From positions 1-64,000 of the forward strand of contig VFJR01000043.1 of the NCBI GenBank assembly GCA_009885945.1: a stretch of 64,000 nucleotides of DNA. Reading direction: 5' to 3'. The position numbers were made by a program, and so were the translations under genes. Each line of letters starts with the position of its first letter. Position 1 is the first letter of the stretch. Positions 26,028 to 34,704 of this stretch are shown piece by piece. The notes below the pieces were generated by a model. That model ran no database searches. It worked only from the letters and a program-made list of their open reading frames with translations, and had not been told where the DNA came from. This DNA comes from Anaerolineaceae bacterium. GTDB taxonomy: Bacteria; Chloroflexota; Anaerolineae; Anaerolineales; Villigracilaceae.

Positions 26028-27755
26028 TTAATTGTGGGGCAAGAGGAAGCCTTGCTCGGTTAAATAGTTAACAATGGCGCGGGCATTATCTTCAGGCGTT
26101 GAGTTGAAGCCTTGAAGTGTAATCTCGGGGTTGACGGGCGGCTCGTAGGGGTCATCTACGCCGGTGAAGCCCATTGGTTTGCCATCTTGCATAGCTTGGC
26201 GTGCCTTAGCATACAAACCTTTGACATCACGTTGCTCACAGACCTCAACAGGAGTGTCCATAAAAACTTCGATGAAATTCTCACCAACCATTTTGCGGGC
26301 TTCTTCGCGTGTTGAGCGATAAGGGCTAATTGCGGCGCAAACCACCGCGCCACCTGCATGAACAATTTCGCCAGCAACAAAACCGATGCGAATAATATTG
26401 GTGTCGCGATCTTCTTTGCTAAAACCAAGTCCCTTTGAAAGATGGGTACGAACAACATCGCCATCAAGGATGGCAGTTTCACGGCCGCGCTCGAGGAGTA
26501 ATGTTGTTAACACGGATGTTGTGGCAGATTTGCCAGAGCCGCTTAAGCCTGTGAACCAAATTCCAAAACCTTGTTTGTGGCGGGGTGGATACATCTCACG
26601 CAAAATTTCTGCGGTTTCGGGGCGCGTAAACCATTCGGGGAGCAGTTTGCCTTTTGCGAGATAATCATCGCGCACTTGTGTGCCGGAGATATTAGCAACC
26701 TTTGCGCCTTTAGGCACATCTTTTTCTTCGACATAGCGGCTTTCGTCGGGAAGATAGACCAACATTTCAAACGGAACCATTTTGACGCCGAGTTCTGCTT
26801 CGTGTTGAGTCATTACTTCTTGCGCATCATACGGACCGTAAAATGGCTTGCCCGTTGAATCGTTACCGGGTCCCGCATGATCGCGGCCTACAATGAAGTG
26901 ATTCGCGCCATGATTACGGCGAATAATGGCATGCAGCAACGCTTCTTTGGGTCCAGCCATACGCATGGCAAGCGGCAAAAGGCTGAGCATGGTGCTGTCT
27001 TTATCGTAATAATTTTCAACGAGCGCCTTGTAGGTGCGTACGCGGGTATAGTGATCCACATCGCCGGGCTTGGTCATGCCGACGACCGGGTGAACAATGA
27101 GAGAGCCATTCACTTGCGCGGCGGCACGTTTGGTCAACTCTTCATGAATGCGATGCAAAGGATTGCGGGTTTGGAATGCAACAACATTATCATGCCCCAT
27201 TTTCTCAAGCATTTCGCGCACTTGCGCGGGGGTGTGTCGCAGAGGAATAAAGTCGTAATATTTTGGCAGATTGACTACTTTGATGGGACCTGAAATACAA
27301 ACCTTGCCCCAACGCGCAATTTCTGAAACCATGGGGTGTTTTGTGTCTGTGGAACCATAAGCAAGCGCGGCTTCGGTGTTTGCATCCCAGTGATAGACTT
27401 CGTTAAGAGTCATGACTGCGATTAAGTCAAAATTTGTGTTGCGTAATGCAAGTTCTTCACCGACGGTGGGAAGCTCTTTAGGATCAGCTGTCAGCGTGAT
27501 GGGAAGCGGGTAGAGAGCTCCATCAGCGAGGCGCATTTCTTTTAATACGCGTTCATAATCGGCTTTGCCCATAAATGTATCTAATGGGGAAAATCCGCCA
27601 GTGGCTATCAATTCCAGATCGCACAAATTGCGCATGGTTATTTTGATGGAAGGAAGTTGAGCTGCGCGCTGAATTAAATCTTCGCGCTCCTTGCCTTCGA
27701 CCAGTAAATTAACCAGCTTGCCTCCATAAGGAGGGATGAGTTTTGCTTTTGCCAT
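26028..27755 (-). CDS. Bifunctional ATP sulfurylase/APS kinase
   Basis: A 575-residue fusion that makes PAPS from sulfate in two steps. Residues ~1-395 are ATP sulfurylase, with QTRNPLHRIHE and GRDHAGPG as active-site motifs. From ~400 comes APS kinase with P-loop GLSGSGKSA, DGDVVRTHLSKGLGFSKEDRDTN and FVDTP-like EVFMDTPVEVCEQRD. The Sat-CysC order is known from other bacteria. No cys reductase genes (cysH, aprAB) adjoin it, but two sulfotransferase genes lie downstream in the same series, so its product most likely feeds sulfation. GGAGC-like sequence precedes the start. Confidence 0.92.
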   Translation of the reverse strand: MAKAKLIPPYGGKLVNLLVEGKEREDLIQRAAQLPSIKITMRNLCDLELIATGGFSPLDTFMGKADYERVLKEMRLADGALYPLPITLTADPKELPTVGEELALRNTNFDLIAVMTLNEVYHWDANTEAALAYGSTDTKHPMVSEIARWGKVCISGPIKVVNLPKYYDFIPLRHTPAQVREMLEKMGHDNVVAFQTRNPLHRIHEELTKRAAAQVNGSLIVHPVVGMTKPGDVDHYTRVRTYKALVENYYDKDSTMLSLLPLAMRMAGPKEALLHAIIRRNHGANHFIVGRDHAGPGNDSTGKPFYGPYDAQEVMTQHEAELGVKMVPFEMLVYLPDESRYVEEKDVPKGAKVANISGTQVRDDYLAKGKLLPEWFTRPETAEILREMYPPRHKQGFGIWFTGLSGSGKSATTSVLTTLLLERGRETAILDGDVVRTHLSKGLGFSKEDRDTNIIRIGFVAGEIVHAGGAVVCAAISPYRSTREEARKMVGENFIEVFMDTPVEVCEQRDVKGLYAKARQAMQDGKPMGFTGVDDPYEPPVNPEITLQGFNSTPEDNARAIVNYLTEQGFLLPHN

Positions 27756-27873
27756 TTCTTTGCTCCAAAAAAATATAAACTAAACTTTAGAAGTCTACTT
27801 GTTGATAAACATATACATTAAGACAGAGTTCCTAAGTTTTATCTTGAAAGATCTCCAACAACGCTGCGAAATT

Positions 27874-27908
27874 ATACTCCAAAATTCAGCGGGTGAATTT
27901 TGGAGTAT
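27874..27908. terminator. Perfect 15-bp hairpin between the GT-C-like gene and sat-cysC
   Basis: Arms 27874-27888 and 27894-27908 (core ACTCCAAAATTCA) pair perfectly around a 5-base loop, in the 180-bp gap after the 27936 stop. The T-run on the minus strand is interrupted (ATAATTT), so termination there would be weak; the plus-strand side has TTTTT six bases later. The remaining part of the gap shows no other feature. Confidence 0.5.
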
Positions 27909-27935
27909 GGGCTTTTTACTGCTTTCAGATTTGAG

Positions 27936-29960
27936 CTATTCAAAGCAAAGTATAGCAATAGCATCCGAACGGTTTTTTGAGGGGAGGCTTTCCATGTCCT
28001 TAAAAATCTCGCAAACTTGTTTTTTGACCAAGCTATTTGTTAATTTGGTTTGAATTTCAGCCAGATGTGACAAATCATTTTTGGTTGCATACGCTTGTAA
28101 AAATGGTATCCATTCAATTTGATCCTTAGGGTATAAGCCCAGATTAAAGGCTTGCCCCGCTAGGCTGACTATTTCGTCCCAATTGTCTGCCTGGCGTGCC
28201 AGCGCTGCTTTTTGAAAATAAAAGCACCAGGAATGTTCGGGTTCAGCCCCAAAAGGGATTAGTGGGGGAGCGTGAAACGCATCTTGAGTAAGAATATGAT
28301 CAGCTTCGGAATGCATGCCAATTTGAATAATTCGATTATCTTCAAAAGTAGAGTATTCTGGCTGGCTGCCTAAAATCACTTGAACGCAAGAATCATTGGA
28401 GGGCAGTGTCAATATTAAGATATTGCTGTAATTTGAATATGTTCGAATGCTTCTTCTATTTCTGAAGTCTTGTTTTTCACCAGCCAAAATCTTTTGAATT
28501 GTCTCGTCATTAAGCACTAATGAATAAATGCTTGGCTGGGGATACTCTGCTCTCATTGATTGCGGGTAATAAATTAGGTTTGCAGGACCCCAAACAAAAT
28601 AGTCCTCTTGAAGGGCGATATCTGCGTAATTTACGACAAGGGTTGTACGTTGTTCTAATTGTGGAATACGCCAGCTAACCTGCCACCAGAATTGGTTGAT
28701 TAGGTTTGTTTCGCGCACTTTTGCAAATCCATTTGCGTAATGAGTCAACGATGCAGATAAAATCAGAATACTAAACAGCAGGTTTCTTAATCTCAAATTA
28801 TTAATATAGTTCAGCAAAGCAGGCAATAGCAATGCCGCGCCAATAGATGCAATCAATGTATATCTTGAGTAATTATGAAAATCAACACCTCGACCAGCCA
28901 AAAGAACTGGGAATAGCCCAAAGACAACAACGCCTACACCCGCTGTGATTGCCTCACGTCTCCACATCAATTCTTGGATTGATGCCGCTGTTTCATTTTT
29001 TGGCATTATTCTTGAAGATACCCGCAAGATGATCAATATAAACAACACGACACCAATAGCGGGTAACCAGTCTTGAATATTCATATTCAAAGAGAAGTTA
29101 TACAATGGTAAAAACCAAGCGCGTAGAAGTACATCTAAAAAATCATCAAAGAGAGTGGATAAAAAATTAAGGATGAAATTTAAAGGCGCTGATAACAAGC
29201 CGCTAAGCTGCAAACCCGCATCAGTTGCGCTTCTTTTACTTTCAAAGTAAAAAAGCCTCCACGCTAAGAACACGATGGGAATCATCAAAACAGGGAGTGA
29301 ACATTTAAAGAATTTTATTAACCTATGCCAGCTTGATTCATTAAATCGAAACACAATGATAAAAACACAAGTAAGCCTAAAGAATTCCAGCCCTATGTAC
29401 CATTCAATTTGACCAAGGTAAAACCAACCCAGCAAAATAGAGAATAGATAAAGTAATATTTTACGCATCCGGTTCGCGGCTTCGACTGCCTTGATCGTTA
29501 GAGCAATGGAAAACAGCCCCGCCGCAAACCCAGCTTGATGACACAGGTAATCAATCGCATTGGGTTGGGATAAAAAACCTGGATACAACATAAACAAAAG
29601 AGACATCCAGAAAGTAGTACGGGGAGCATCGCGCCAAAGAGTACGTACAATCCAAAAGAAAGAAAAACCGCCGATCAGCCGAAACAAAAATGCACTCAGG
29701 TTGTAATAGATCGGATTTGAGCCAAATATAGTGTACGCCGGTATCATTACTAGCGCGCGCAACGGACGATCAATACTAAAAATGCCCCAAAACACCTGCG
29801 GACCTTGTACTTTAGCCGCGTACATCAAGTACCAATCATCATTATAGTAACCAAATTTAGGCACAAATATCAAGTAAGTCAGCGCAGAGATAAGTATGAC
29901 AACTAGGCACTCAATAAAAACTTCGGAACGAAGGAATAATTTTATTTTTTGCATTTTCAT
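27936..29960 (-). CDS. Large membrane protein, GT-C-like
   Basis: A 674-residue membrane protein not assigned to a named family. About ten to twelve hydrophobic segments span ~12-440, and the first extracytoplasmic loop reads YYNDDWYLMYA followed by IDRPLRALVM, which looks like the DD active-site loop of GT-C glycosyltransferases. A soluble C-terminal region (~440-674) ends in an alpha-helical part with AALARQADNWDEIVSLAGQA, resembling a TPR-like repeat. Six base pairs separate it from the oxidoreductase gene upstream. It is probably a glycosyltransferase or glycan-handling protein of the same locus; this is inference. Confidence 0.6.
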   Translation of the reverse strand: MKMQKIKLFLRSEVFIECLVVILISALTYLIFVPKFGYYNDDWYLMYAAKVQGPQVFWGIFSIDRPLRALVMIPAYTIFGSNPIYYNLSAFLFRLIGGFSFFWIVRTLWRDAPRTTFWMSLLFMLYPGFLSQPNAIDYLCHQAGFAAGLFSIALTIKAVEAANRMRKILLYLFSILLGWFYLGQIEWYIGLEFFRLTCVFIIVFRFNESSWHRLIKFFKCSLPVLMIPIVFLAWRLFYFESKRSATDAGLQLSGLLSAPLNFILNFLSTLFDDFLDVLLRAWFLPLYNFSLNMNIQDWLPAIGVVLFILIILRVSSRIMPKNETAASIQELMWRREAITAGVGVVVFGLFPVLLAGRGVDFHNYSRYTLIASIGAALLLPALLNYINNLRLRNLLFSILILSASLTHYANGFAKVRETNLINQFWWQVSWRIPQLEQRTTLVVNYADIALQEDYFVWGPANLIYYPQSMRAEYPQPSIYSLVLNDETIQKILAGEKQDFRNRRSIRTYSNYSNILILTLPSNDSCVQVILGSQPEYSTFEDNRIIQIGMHSEADHILTQDAFHAPPLIPFGAEPEHSWCFYFQKAALARQADNWDEIVSLAGQAFNLGLYPKDQIEWIPFLQAYATKNDLSHLAEIQTKLTNSLVKKQVCEIFKDMESLPSKNRSDAIAILCFE

Positions 29961-29966
29961 TAACCA

Positions 29967-31004
29967 TTAATGAGCATCAAACTTCAAATTTATTTTACTC
30001 GCAGTACTCTCTGACTTGTGAATTGCGGCGGCAAGCTCTTGTGCATGAACACCGTCTTGCAGTGTACAAATAGGCTCTGCGCTGCCACGCACAATATCAG
30101 TAAAGTGCTGAGTCTGGGAGAGAAACAATTGATTACGCTCAAAGCCTGCGGGCGGATGAAACGATTCGATTTGCGGCGCAGATAGATCGTTGCTATATGT
30201 ACCAAATTCGGCGGGCATTTTATGAAAGTGTAAAACGCCATCAGCGTTGTCCCAGCGCAGGGTGCCTTTTACGCCAACAATTTCAAAATTATGCACAGGT
30301 GGTCTTTGGAAAAAATTTAAATGCAGGCCGCCAATTGCACCGCTTGAAAATTTTAAGCCGATTTCAGCCACATCTTCAACATCTATTTCAAGCGGGGAGA
30401 TATGCCCGCTGAACGACCATAGGGATTCAATTTCACCGAGCATGAAACGGAGATAATCAAGCGGATGAGTTAACGTGACGATAACTCCGCCGCCAAGATC
30501 GGCACGAGCGGCATAGCTCTGGCGATAATCTTCCCAGGGATGCCATTGCGGCAGATATTCTCCCCAATGAACGTGGGCAGTTAATATTTTGCCAAGTTCA
30601 TTTGCTTGAATCAATTCGCGCGCTTTATTCAGTGTAGGGTGATAACGAAATTGAAACCCCACTAGAATTTTGCTGCCACTGTTTTGCGCGGCAACCTGAA
30701 GTTCATCTACTCTATTTAAGGAGTTGGAAACTGGTTTTTCTAAAAGGATATGGCAGCCTGCCTGCGCGGCAGGAATGGCTATATCCAAATGCAAGGCAGT
30801 TGGATTGGCAACAATGACAGCATTTGGTTTGTGTTTTTTAAGAGCTTCTTGTAAATCAGTTTCAACTGGATAGCCCGCCAACTCATCATCGGGTAAAGTA
30901 GCCTGATGAGAACGAAGCAAGATGATGTCTTTTTCAGCAAGAGAAATTAAGTTACGGAAATGACGCCTGCCAATAGAGCCGAGTCCTGCAATCAAAAATT
31001 TCAT
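29967..31004 (-). CDS. Gfo/Idh/MocA-family oxidoreductase
   Basis: A 345-residue NAD(P)-dependent dehydrogenase: Rossmann motif GLGSIGRRHFRN at residue ~7, EKPVS at ~94 (conserved Lys), and LGGGVIVTLTHPLDYLRFM with the conserved His of the C-terminal alpha/beta domain. Such enzymes oxidise or reduce sugar rings, often nucleotide sugars, and recur in nonulosonate clusters. Its stop is 1 bp from the rhomboid gene start side (31006), so it is tightly linked upstream and downstream. The exact substrate cannot be read from sequence. Confidence 0.85.
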   Translation of the reverse strand: MKFLIAGLGSIGRRHFRNLISLAEKDIILLRSHQATLPDDELAGYPVETDLQEALKKHKPNAVIVANPTALHLDIAIPAAQAGCHILLEKPVSNSLNRVDELQVAAQNSGSKILVGFQFRYHPTLNKARELIQANELGKILTAHVHWGEYLPQWHPWEDYRQSYAARADLGGGVIVTLTHPLDYLRFMLGEIESLWSFSGHISPLEIDVEDVAEIGLKFSSGAIGGLHLNFFQRPPVHNFEIVGVKGTLRWDNADGVLHFHKMPAEFGTYSNDLSAPQIESFHPPAGFERNQLFLSQTQHFTDIVRGSAEPICTLQDGVHAQELAAAIHKSESTASKINLKFDAH

Positions 31005-31005
31005 T

Positions 31006-31803
31006 TTAGCTAAACAAAATGCCAGAAATAGTAAGAATGCTAAAAAAGACGAGTACCGTTACTGCACTGATTAAAAACTCGCGCGGTTCGCGTTTATCTA
31101 CAATTTGAATATTGGGGTGAATACCTTCTACTGCCCAGATGGGACCAGCCATCCAGCTAAAGATCAAGCCGCCGAGCAAGCCGCCAATGTGTCCCCAGTT
31201 ATCTATGCCAGGGATATTGCCAAGCACAAATAGATTAAGCGCTACAACAAAGAAAATGTTTCCAATGCCGCTTCTGGCTTGTTCGCCTAGTATTTTTCTA
31301 TTTTGAAATAAGAAAACACCTTCTGCGGCAGCCAAACCGAATATTGAGGTGGAGGCGCCAATCGAAATGCCATCTTGTGGACCCACTAAAAACGAGAAGG
31401 CGTTGCCAGCAAAACCAGCAAGTAAATATAGAAGAATAAATCTTTTATAACCGTAGAATTTTTCGAGTTGTGAGCCGAGGGAATATAAACTATACATATT
31501 GAACAAAATATGGGTAAGAGATCCATGTAAAAGGATGGGTGTAATCAATCTCCATACCTGCCCAGCTCTGATGGAATCATTAATACGCGCGCCAAAAAGC
31601 TCAAGCCAATCAAGTTGATAAACGGCGTAACCATATATACCCACGCTGGCAACCTGTAGGATGTAGAAAAAGATTGTGATGCCAATAATGATAAAGGTAA
31701 GGCGGGGAGGAGAAAAAGGAAACGGGACACGCGTAACTTGTTGAGCAGGAGCAGGTTGAGGCGCAGACGGAAGCGGTTCTTTATCTACAGGAGAATTGTT
31801 CAC
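31006..31803 (-). CDS. Rhomboid family intramembrane serine protease
   Basis: A 265-residue protein with a Pro-rich cytosolic N-terminus and seven or so membrane segments. HILFNMYSL gives the oxyanion His/Asn (H98, N102), GASTSIFG the nucleophile S151, and GHIGGLLGG the catalytic H205. The usual GxSG reads GAST here, with Thr replacing Gly after the serine, but both catalytic residues are present. The gene overlaps gmk by 4 bp (ATGA). Substrates are unknown; rhomboids cut single-pass membrane proteins. Confidence 0.88.
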   Translation of the reverse strand: MNNSPVDKEPLPSAPQPAPAQQVTRVPFPFSPPRLTFIIIGITIFFYILQVASVGIYGYAVYQLDWLELFGARINDSIRAGQVWRLITPILLHGSLTHILFNMYSLYSLGSQLEKFYGYKRFILLYLLAGFAGNAFSFLVGPQDGISIGASTSIFGLAAAEGVFLFQNRKILGEQARSGIGNIFFVVALNLFVLGNIPGIDNWGHIGGLLGGLIFSWMAGPIWAVEGIHPNIQIVDKREPREFLISAVTVLVFFSILTISGILFS

Positions 31804-32417
31804 AGGGTAACCTTTCGTTGTTGTACGCGATGATGTTCGGCTTCAATAATGGAACGAATGGCATCCACAGTTTCATCGAGATGGAAGTCGCGATTGATGA
31901 CGACGTAATCAAATGCTTCGATGCGTTGATGCTCCTTGCGCGCGGTGGCAATACGTAGTGCAAGCGAATCGTTGGTTTCGGTCTTGCGGTCTCTCAGGCG
32001 TCTTTCTAACTCTTGCTCATTTTCACTGGTGATAAAAATAAGCAGCGCCTCGGGTGCAAGCTTACGGACAGTTTCTGCGCCTTGCACATCAATGCGCATG
32101 ACAACATCATTTCCGCTGGCGAGAGCGGCGCGCACTTGGTCTTTGGGGATGCCTTTGTAATCGCCATAAACGATGGCGTATTCAATCAAATCATCATCTT
32201 CGATCATGCGCGCGAATTCTTCGTTGGAGAGGAACCAATAATCTTTGCCATGTACTTCATTATCTCGCTTTGCGCGCGTAGTGGCTGTAACCACAAAATG
32301 AAAGGGCAAGCCGCGCTCTTTCATACGCTGCATAACGGTGTCTTTGCCAGCCCCGGAGGGTCCGGATAGGATGATCAGTAATGGGCTTGGGGTATGTATG
32401 GTGAATTCAGATGTCAT
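31800..32417 (-). CDS. gmk: Guanylate kinase
   Basis: A 205-residue kinase converting GMP or dGMP to the diphosphate. The P-loop at ~19-27 reads GPSGAGKDT, with Asp where most guanylate kinases have Ser. ATTRAKRDNEVHGKDYWF is the GMP-binding region, and IDVQGAETVRK the conserved core. It begins the minus-strand series that continues with rhomboid and oxidoreductase genes. The upstream gap holds a long imperfect palindrome. Confidence 0.93.
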   Translation of the reverse strand: MTSEFTIHTPSPLLIILSGPSGAGKDTVMQRMKERGLPFHFVVTATTRAKRDNEVHGKDYWFLSNEEFARMIEDDDLIEYAIVYGDYKGIPKDQVRAALASGNDVVMRIDVQGAETVRKLAPEALLIFITSENEQELERRLRDRKTETNDSLALRIATARKEHQRIEAFDYVVINRDFHLDETVDAIRSIIEAEHHRVQQRKVTL

Positions 32418-32496
32418 GCTTTATTTTAGTATATAAACAGAGAAGTGCACAAGCAAACAGGCGGTGTAAAATAAAGAAGTGAAATGATATGGGTGT

Positions 32497-32595
32497 GTTT
32501 CAAATGAGTTGAAGGATGGAACGTCCCGAAGGTTTTCTCGAAGGCTTTGACCATTTTTCAAACCTTTGGGACGGTTGTTTCAACTGAAATGAAAC
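32497..32595. repeat. Imperfect long palindrome (about 99 bp)
   Basis: Outer arms around GTTTCAaatgAGTTGAA and TTCAACtgaaATGAAAC, and inner arms CGTCCCGAAGGTTTT (32522-32536) and AAACCTTTGGGACG (32560-32573), fold onto each other. It fills much of the 217-bp gap between the divergent gmk and zinc-ribbon genes. It looks like a non-autonomous dispersed element; no ORF inside. Confidence 0.6.
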
Positions 32596-32634
32596 GCGCG
32601 TAAATTATATTTTGATTTAAAAACGGAGAAAGCC

Positions 32635-33018
32635 ATGCCTGTTTATGATTACGATTGTAGAAATTGCACAAAACGCTTTGACATCTTCTTGACTTATGCC
32701 GAGTATGGGACCAAAGTTGTTAAATGTGTCCACTGCGGCAGCGACAAAGTAAAGCGCCGCTTGAATAAAGTGCGTATCGCCAAATCTGAAGAAAGCCGTA
32801 TGGAAAGTTTGGAGAGCAATTTTTCGGGAATGGAAGGCTTGGATGATGACCCACGCGCGCTAGCGCAAATGATGCGTAAAATGGGCAATGAAGCAGGCGA
32901 AGACCTGCCGCCCGAATTTAACGAGGTCGTAGACCGTTTAGACGCTGGGCAATCACCTGAGGAAATAGAATCTGCTGTGCCAAATTTGGGAGCGGGCATA
33001 GATGCTGATGATTCGTAG
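32635..33018 (+). CDS. FmdB-type zinc ribbon protein
   Basis: A 127-residue protein with an N-terminal FmdB/PF09723 zinc ribbon: MPVYDYDCRNCTKRFD gives the first CxxC (C8, C11) and KCVHCGSDKVKRR the second. The remaining ~85 residues are acidic and helical (MMRKMGNEAGEDLPPEFNEVVDRL). A GGAGAAAG ribosome site lies upstream. The family is widespread and mostly uncharacterised; it was once linked to amidase/formamidase regulation. Neighbour genes give no clear hint. Confidence 0.85.
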   Translation: MPVYDYDCRNCTKRFDIFLTYAEYGTKVVKCVHCGSDKVKRRLNKVRIAKSEESRMESLESNFSGMEGLDDDPRALAQMMRKMGNEAGEDLPPEFNEVVDRLDAGQSPEEIESAVPNLGAGIDADDS

Positions 33019-33030
33019 CCATTGCCTATA

Positions 33031-33126
33031 TGTTAGGACTTACGCAAACCCCATTTTAACCAGAGATAAACAGAGATGAACAAAAACAAAATCTTTTTTT
33101 ACCAAACGTGTTGTGTAAGCCTATGT
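33031..33126. repeat. MITE-like element
   Basis: The left end has AGGACTTACGCAA (33034-33046), and the right end is its imperfect inverted copy (33111-33123, one-base gap). TTAGGACTTACGCA-type ends recur at insertion sequences and MITEs of other genomes (recalled knowledge). Inside, TTTTAACCAGAGAT at 33054-33067 is shared with the repeat near 59355-59368. Confidence 0.5.
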
Positions 33127-33164
33127 TAAAGATTCGTGTGGAAAATTTCAGGTACAAAGTCACG

Positions 33165-33173
33165 TGATATAAT
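33165..33173 (+). promoter_or_regulatory. Extended -10 promoter, DsbA-like gene
   Basis: TGATATAAT is an extended -10 element (TGnTATAAT). It ends 8 bp before the ATG at 33182, so transcription would begin at or next to the start codon, suggesting leaderless mRNA. No -35 is seen, as often with extended -10 promoters. Confidence 0.5.
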
Positions 33174-33181
33174 GCCGCACT

Positions 33182-33937
33182 ATGGAAGATAAAATGATAC
33201 CTACTCAAGAAGAAGATACTATTACATTTAAGCGCACTCATTTCTACTCTGTATTGGTTGTGATGGCGTTTGGGCTTGGCATTCTCACAGGATATTTTGT
33301 GTGGGGACGCGGCGCAACAACCCAATACGCAGTTGCTCCCGCTCAACCTCCATCAGGAGCGCTTGCCGAAGCGCCAGTCAATGCCGCCCCTCCGGAATAT
33401 GTCCGTTACGATATTTCAACAGATGGGCGTCCAAGCACAGGTCCCGCAGATGCACCTATCACCATTGTGGAATTCAGTGATTTCCAATGCCCATTCTGCA
33501 GACGTTTTTATCAGGAAACATATCAAGCCTTACTGGCAGCATATCCTGGTCAGATCCGTTTTGTGTATCGCAACTTACCGCTTACATCGATTCATCCAGA
33601 AGCCATGCCATCCGCTATCGCGTCTCTGTGTGCGCAAGAACAAAGTGCAGATGTGTTCTGGTCTTTTCACGACAAATTATTGAGCAATGAACAACTTAAC
33701 CGAGATGTCTATCTTACCTACGCCAGCAATCTTGGCTTAGACATATCCAAATTTGAAGCATGTTTAGACAGTGGCAGTTACGATGCCATCATCAAAGAAG
33801 ATATGGATTTCGCGATTAATATGGGCGTAAACTCCACACCTACCTTTTTCGTAAATGGATTAGCCATCGTTGGCGCGCAGCCATTATCAGCCTTTCAGCA
33901 AGTTATAGACAAAGAATTGGCTGGAGAAATTCCGTAA
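33182..33937 (+). CDS. Membrane-anchored DsbA-like thiol oxidoreductase
   Basis: A 251-residue protein with one N-terminal membrane segment (~22-42), a Pro/Ala-rich linker, and a thioredoxin/DsbA domain (~75-251). DFQCPFCRRFY gives the redox pair C103 and C106; STPTFFVNG carries the cis-proline. It resembles BdbD/Thioredoxin_4 proteins that form disulfide bonds outside the membrane. A later Cys (CLDSGSY) is extra. No VKOR or DsbB partner is in the window. The start is uncertain by a few residues since M5 is also possible; no ribosome site is seen. Confidence 0.87.
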   Translation: MEDKMIPTQEEDTITFKRTHFYSVLVVMAFGLGILTGYFVWGRGATTQYAVAPAQPPSGALAEAPVNAAPPEYVRYDISTDGRPSTGPADAPITIVEFSDFQCPFCRRFYQETYQALLAAYPGQIRFVYRNLPLTSIHPEAMPSAIASLCAQEQSADVFWSFHDKLLSNEQLNRDVYLTYASNLGLDISKFEACLDSGSYDAIIKEDMDFAINMGVNSTPTFFVNGLAIVGAQPLSAFQQVIDKELAGEIP

Positions 33938-33965
33938 TTTAAATCCATTGGAAGCGGGTTGATTA

Positions 33966-34631
33966 ATGAAAAAATTTGTGGCAATTGCAGGCAACATTGG
34001 TGTAGGTAAATCTACTCTCGTCTCCATGTTATCCAAAAAATTAGAGTGGGAACCATTTTATGAACCTGTCGCAGAAAATCCGTATCTTGCGGACTTTTAT
34101 GGCGATATGTCCTCTTGGTCATTTCACTCGCAAATATTTTTTCTTACCCATCGCCTACGCTCCCATTTTGATTTAGGCTTACGCGACGGCTCCATCATTC
34201 AAGACCGCAGTATTTACGAAGACGCCGAAATCTTTGCACAGAATCTGTACATTCAAGGCAGTTTACAGCAGCGCGATTATCAAACCTATCGCGAACTCTA
34301 CGAAACAATGCTGCGCTTCCTCCCGCCCCCGGACCTGGTCATTTACCTGCGAGCCTCTGTGCCCACTCTGATGAATCGCATCTCCGGCAGAGGACGAGAC
34401 TACGAAAAGTCCATCGCCCCCGAATACCTTGAAGGCTTGAACACCCTCTACGAATCATGGATCGAAAACTTCACGCTCTGCCCTATGTTAGCCGTCCCCG
34501 CCGACGATCTTGATTTTGTTGCTCATCCTGGACATCTCAACTTGATCGCTGCTAAGGTGGCAGATAAATTAATGGGCAAGGAAGAAGTTGTGTTTGAGGC
34601 ACACGAACTCGCCAGAGCCGCAGACGATTAA
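33966..34631 (+). CDS. Deoxynucleoside kinase
   Basis: A 221-residue dNK-family kinase with P-loop GNIGVGKST, FHSQIFFLTHRLR, the DRS motif in IIQDRSIYED, and the LID arginines in MNRISGRGRDYEKS. Such enzymes salvage deoxyadenosine or deoxyguanosine (dAK/dGK type in bacteria). GAAGCGGG lies 8 bp upstream of the ATG. It lies 28 bp after the DsbA-like gene and ends at a strong bidirectional terminator. Confidence 0.88.
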   Translation: MKKFVAIAGNIGVGKSTLVSMLSKKLEWEPFYEPVAENPYLADFYGDMSSWSFHSQIFFLTHRLRSHFDLGLRDGSIIQDRSIYEDAEIFAQNLYIQGSLQQRDYQTYRELYETMLRFLPPPDLVIYLRASVPTLMNRISGRGRDYEKSIAPEYLEGLNTLYESWIENFTLCPMLAVPADDLDFVAHPGHLNLIAAKVADKLMGKEEVVFEAHELARAADD

Positions 34632-34650
34632 ATCCAAACACTATGCATAG

Positions 34651-34693
34651 AATATAAAAACTCGGAGCATTTTCAGCTCCGAGTTTTTATATT
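34651..34693. terminator. Bidirectional terminator between dNK and histidine kinase genes
   Basis: A perfect 18-bp stem (34651-34668 with 34676-34693; core AAAAACTCGGAGC) flanked by A- and T-runs serves both convergent genes. Confidence 0.92.
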
Positions 34694-34704
34694 CACTTTT
34701 TCTT

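Noticed and set aside
27799-28053. Plus-strand open frame of 84 codons
   Set aside because: It mostly overlaps the end of the 674-residue membrane protein gene and a hairpin, with no recognisable domain or ribosome site.
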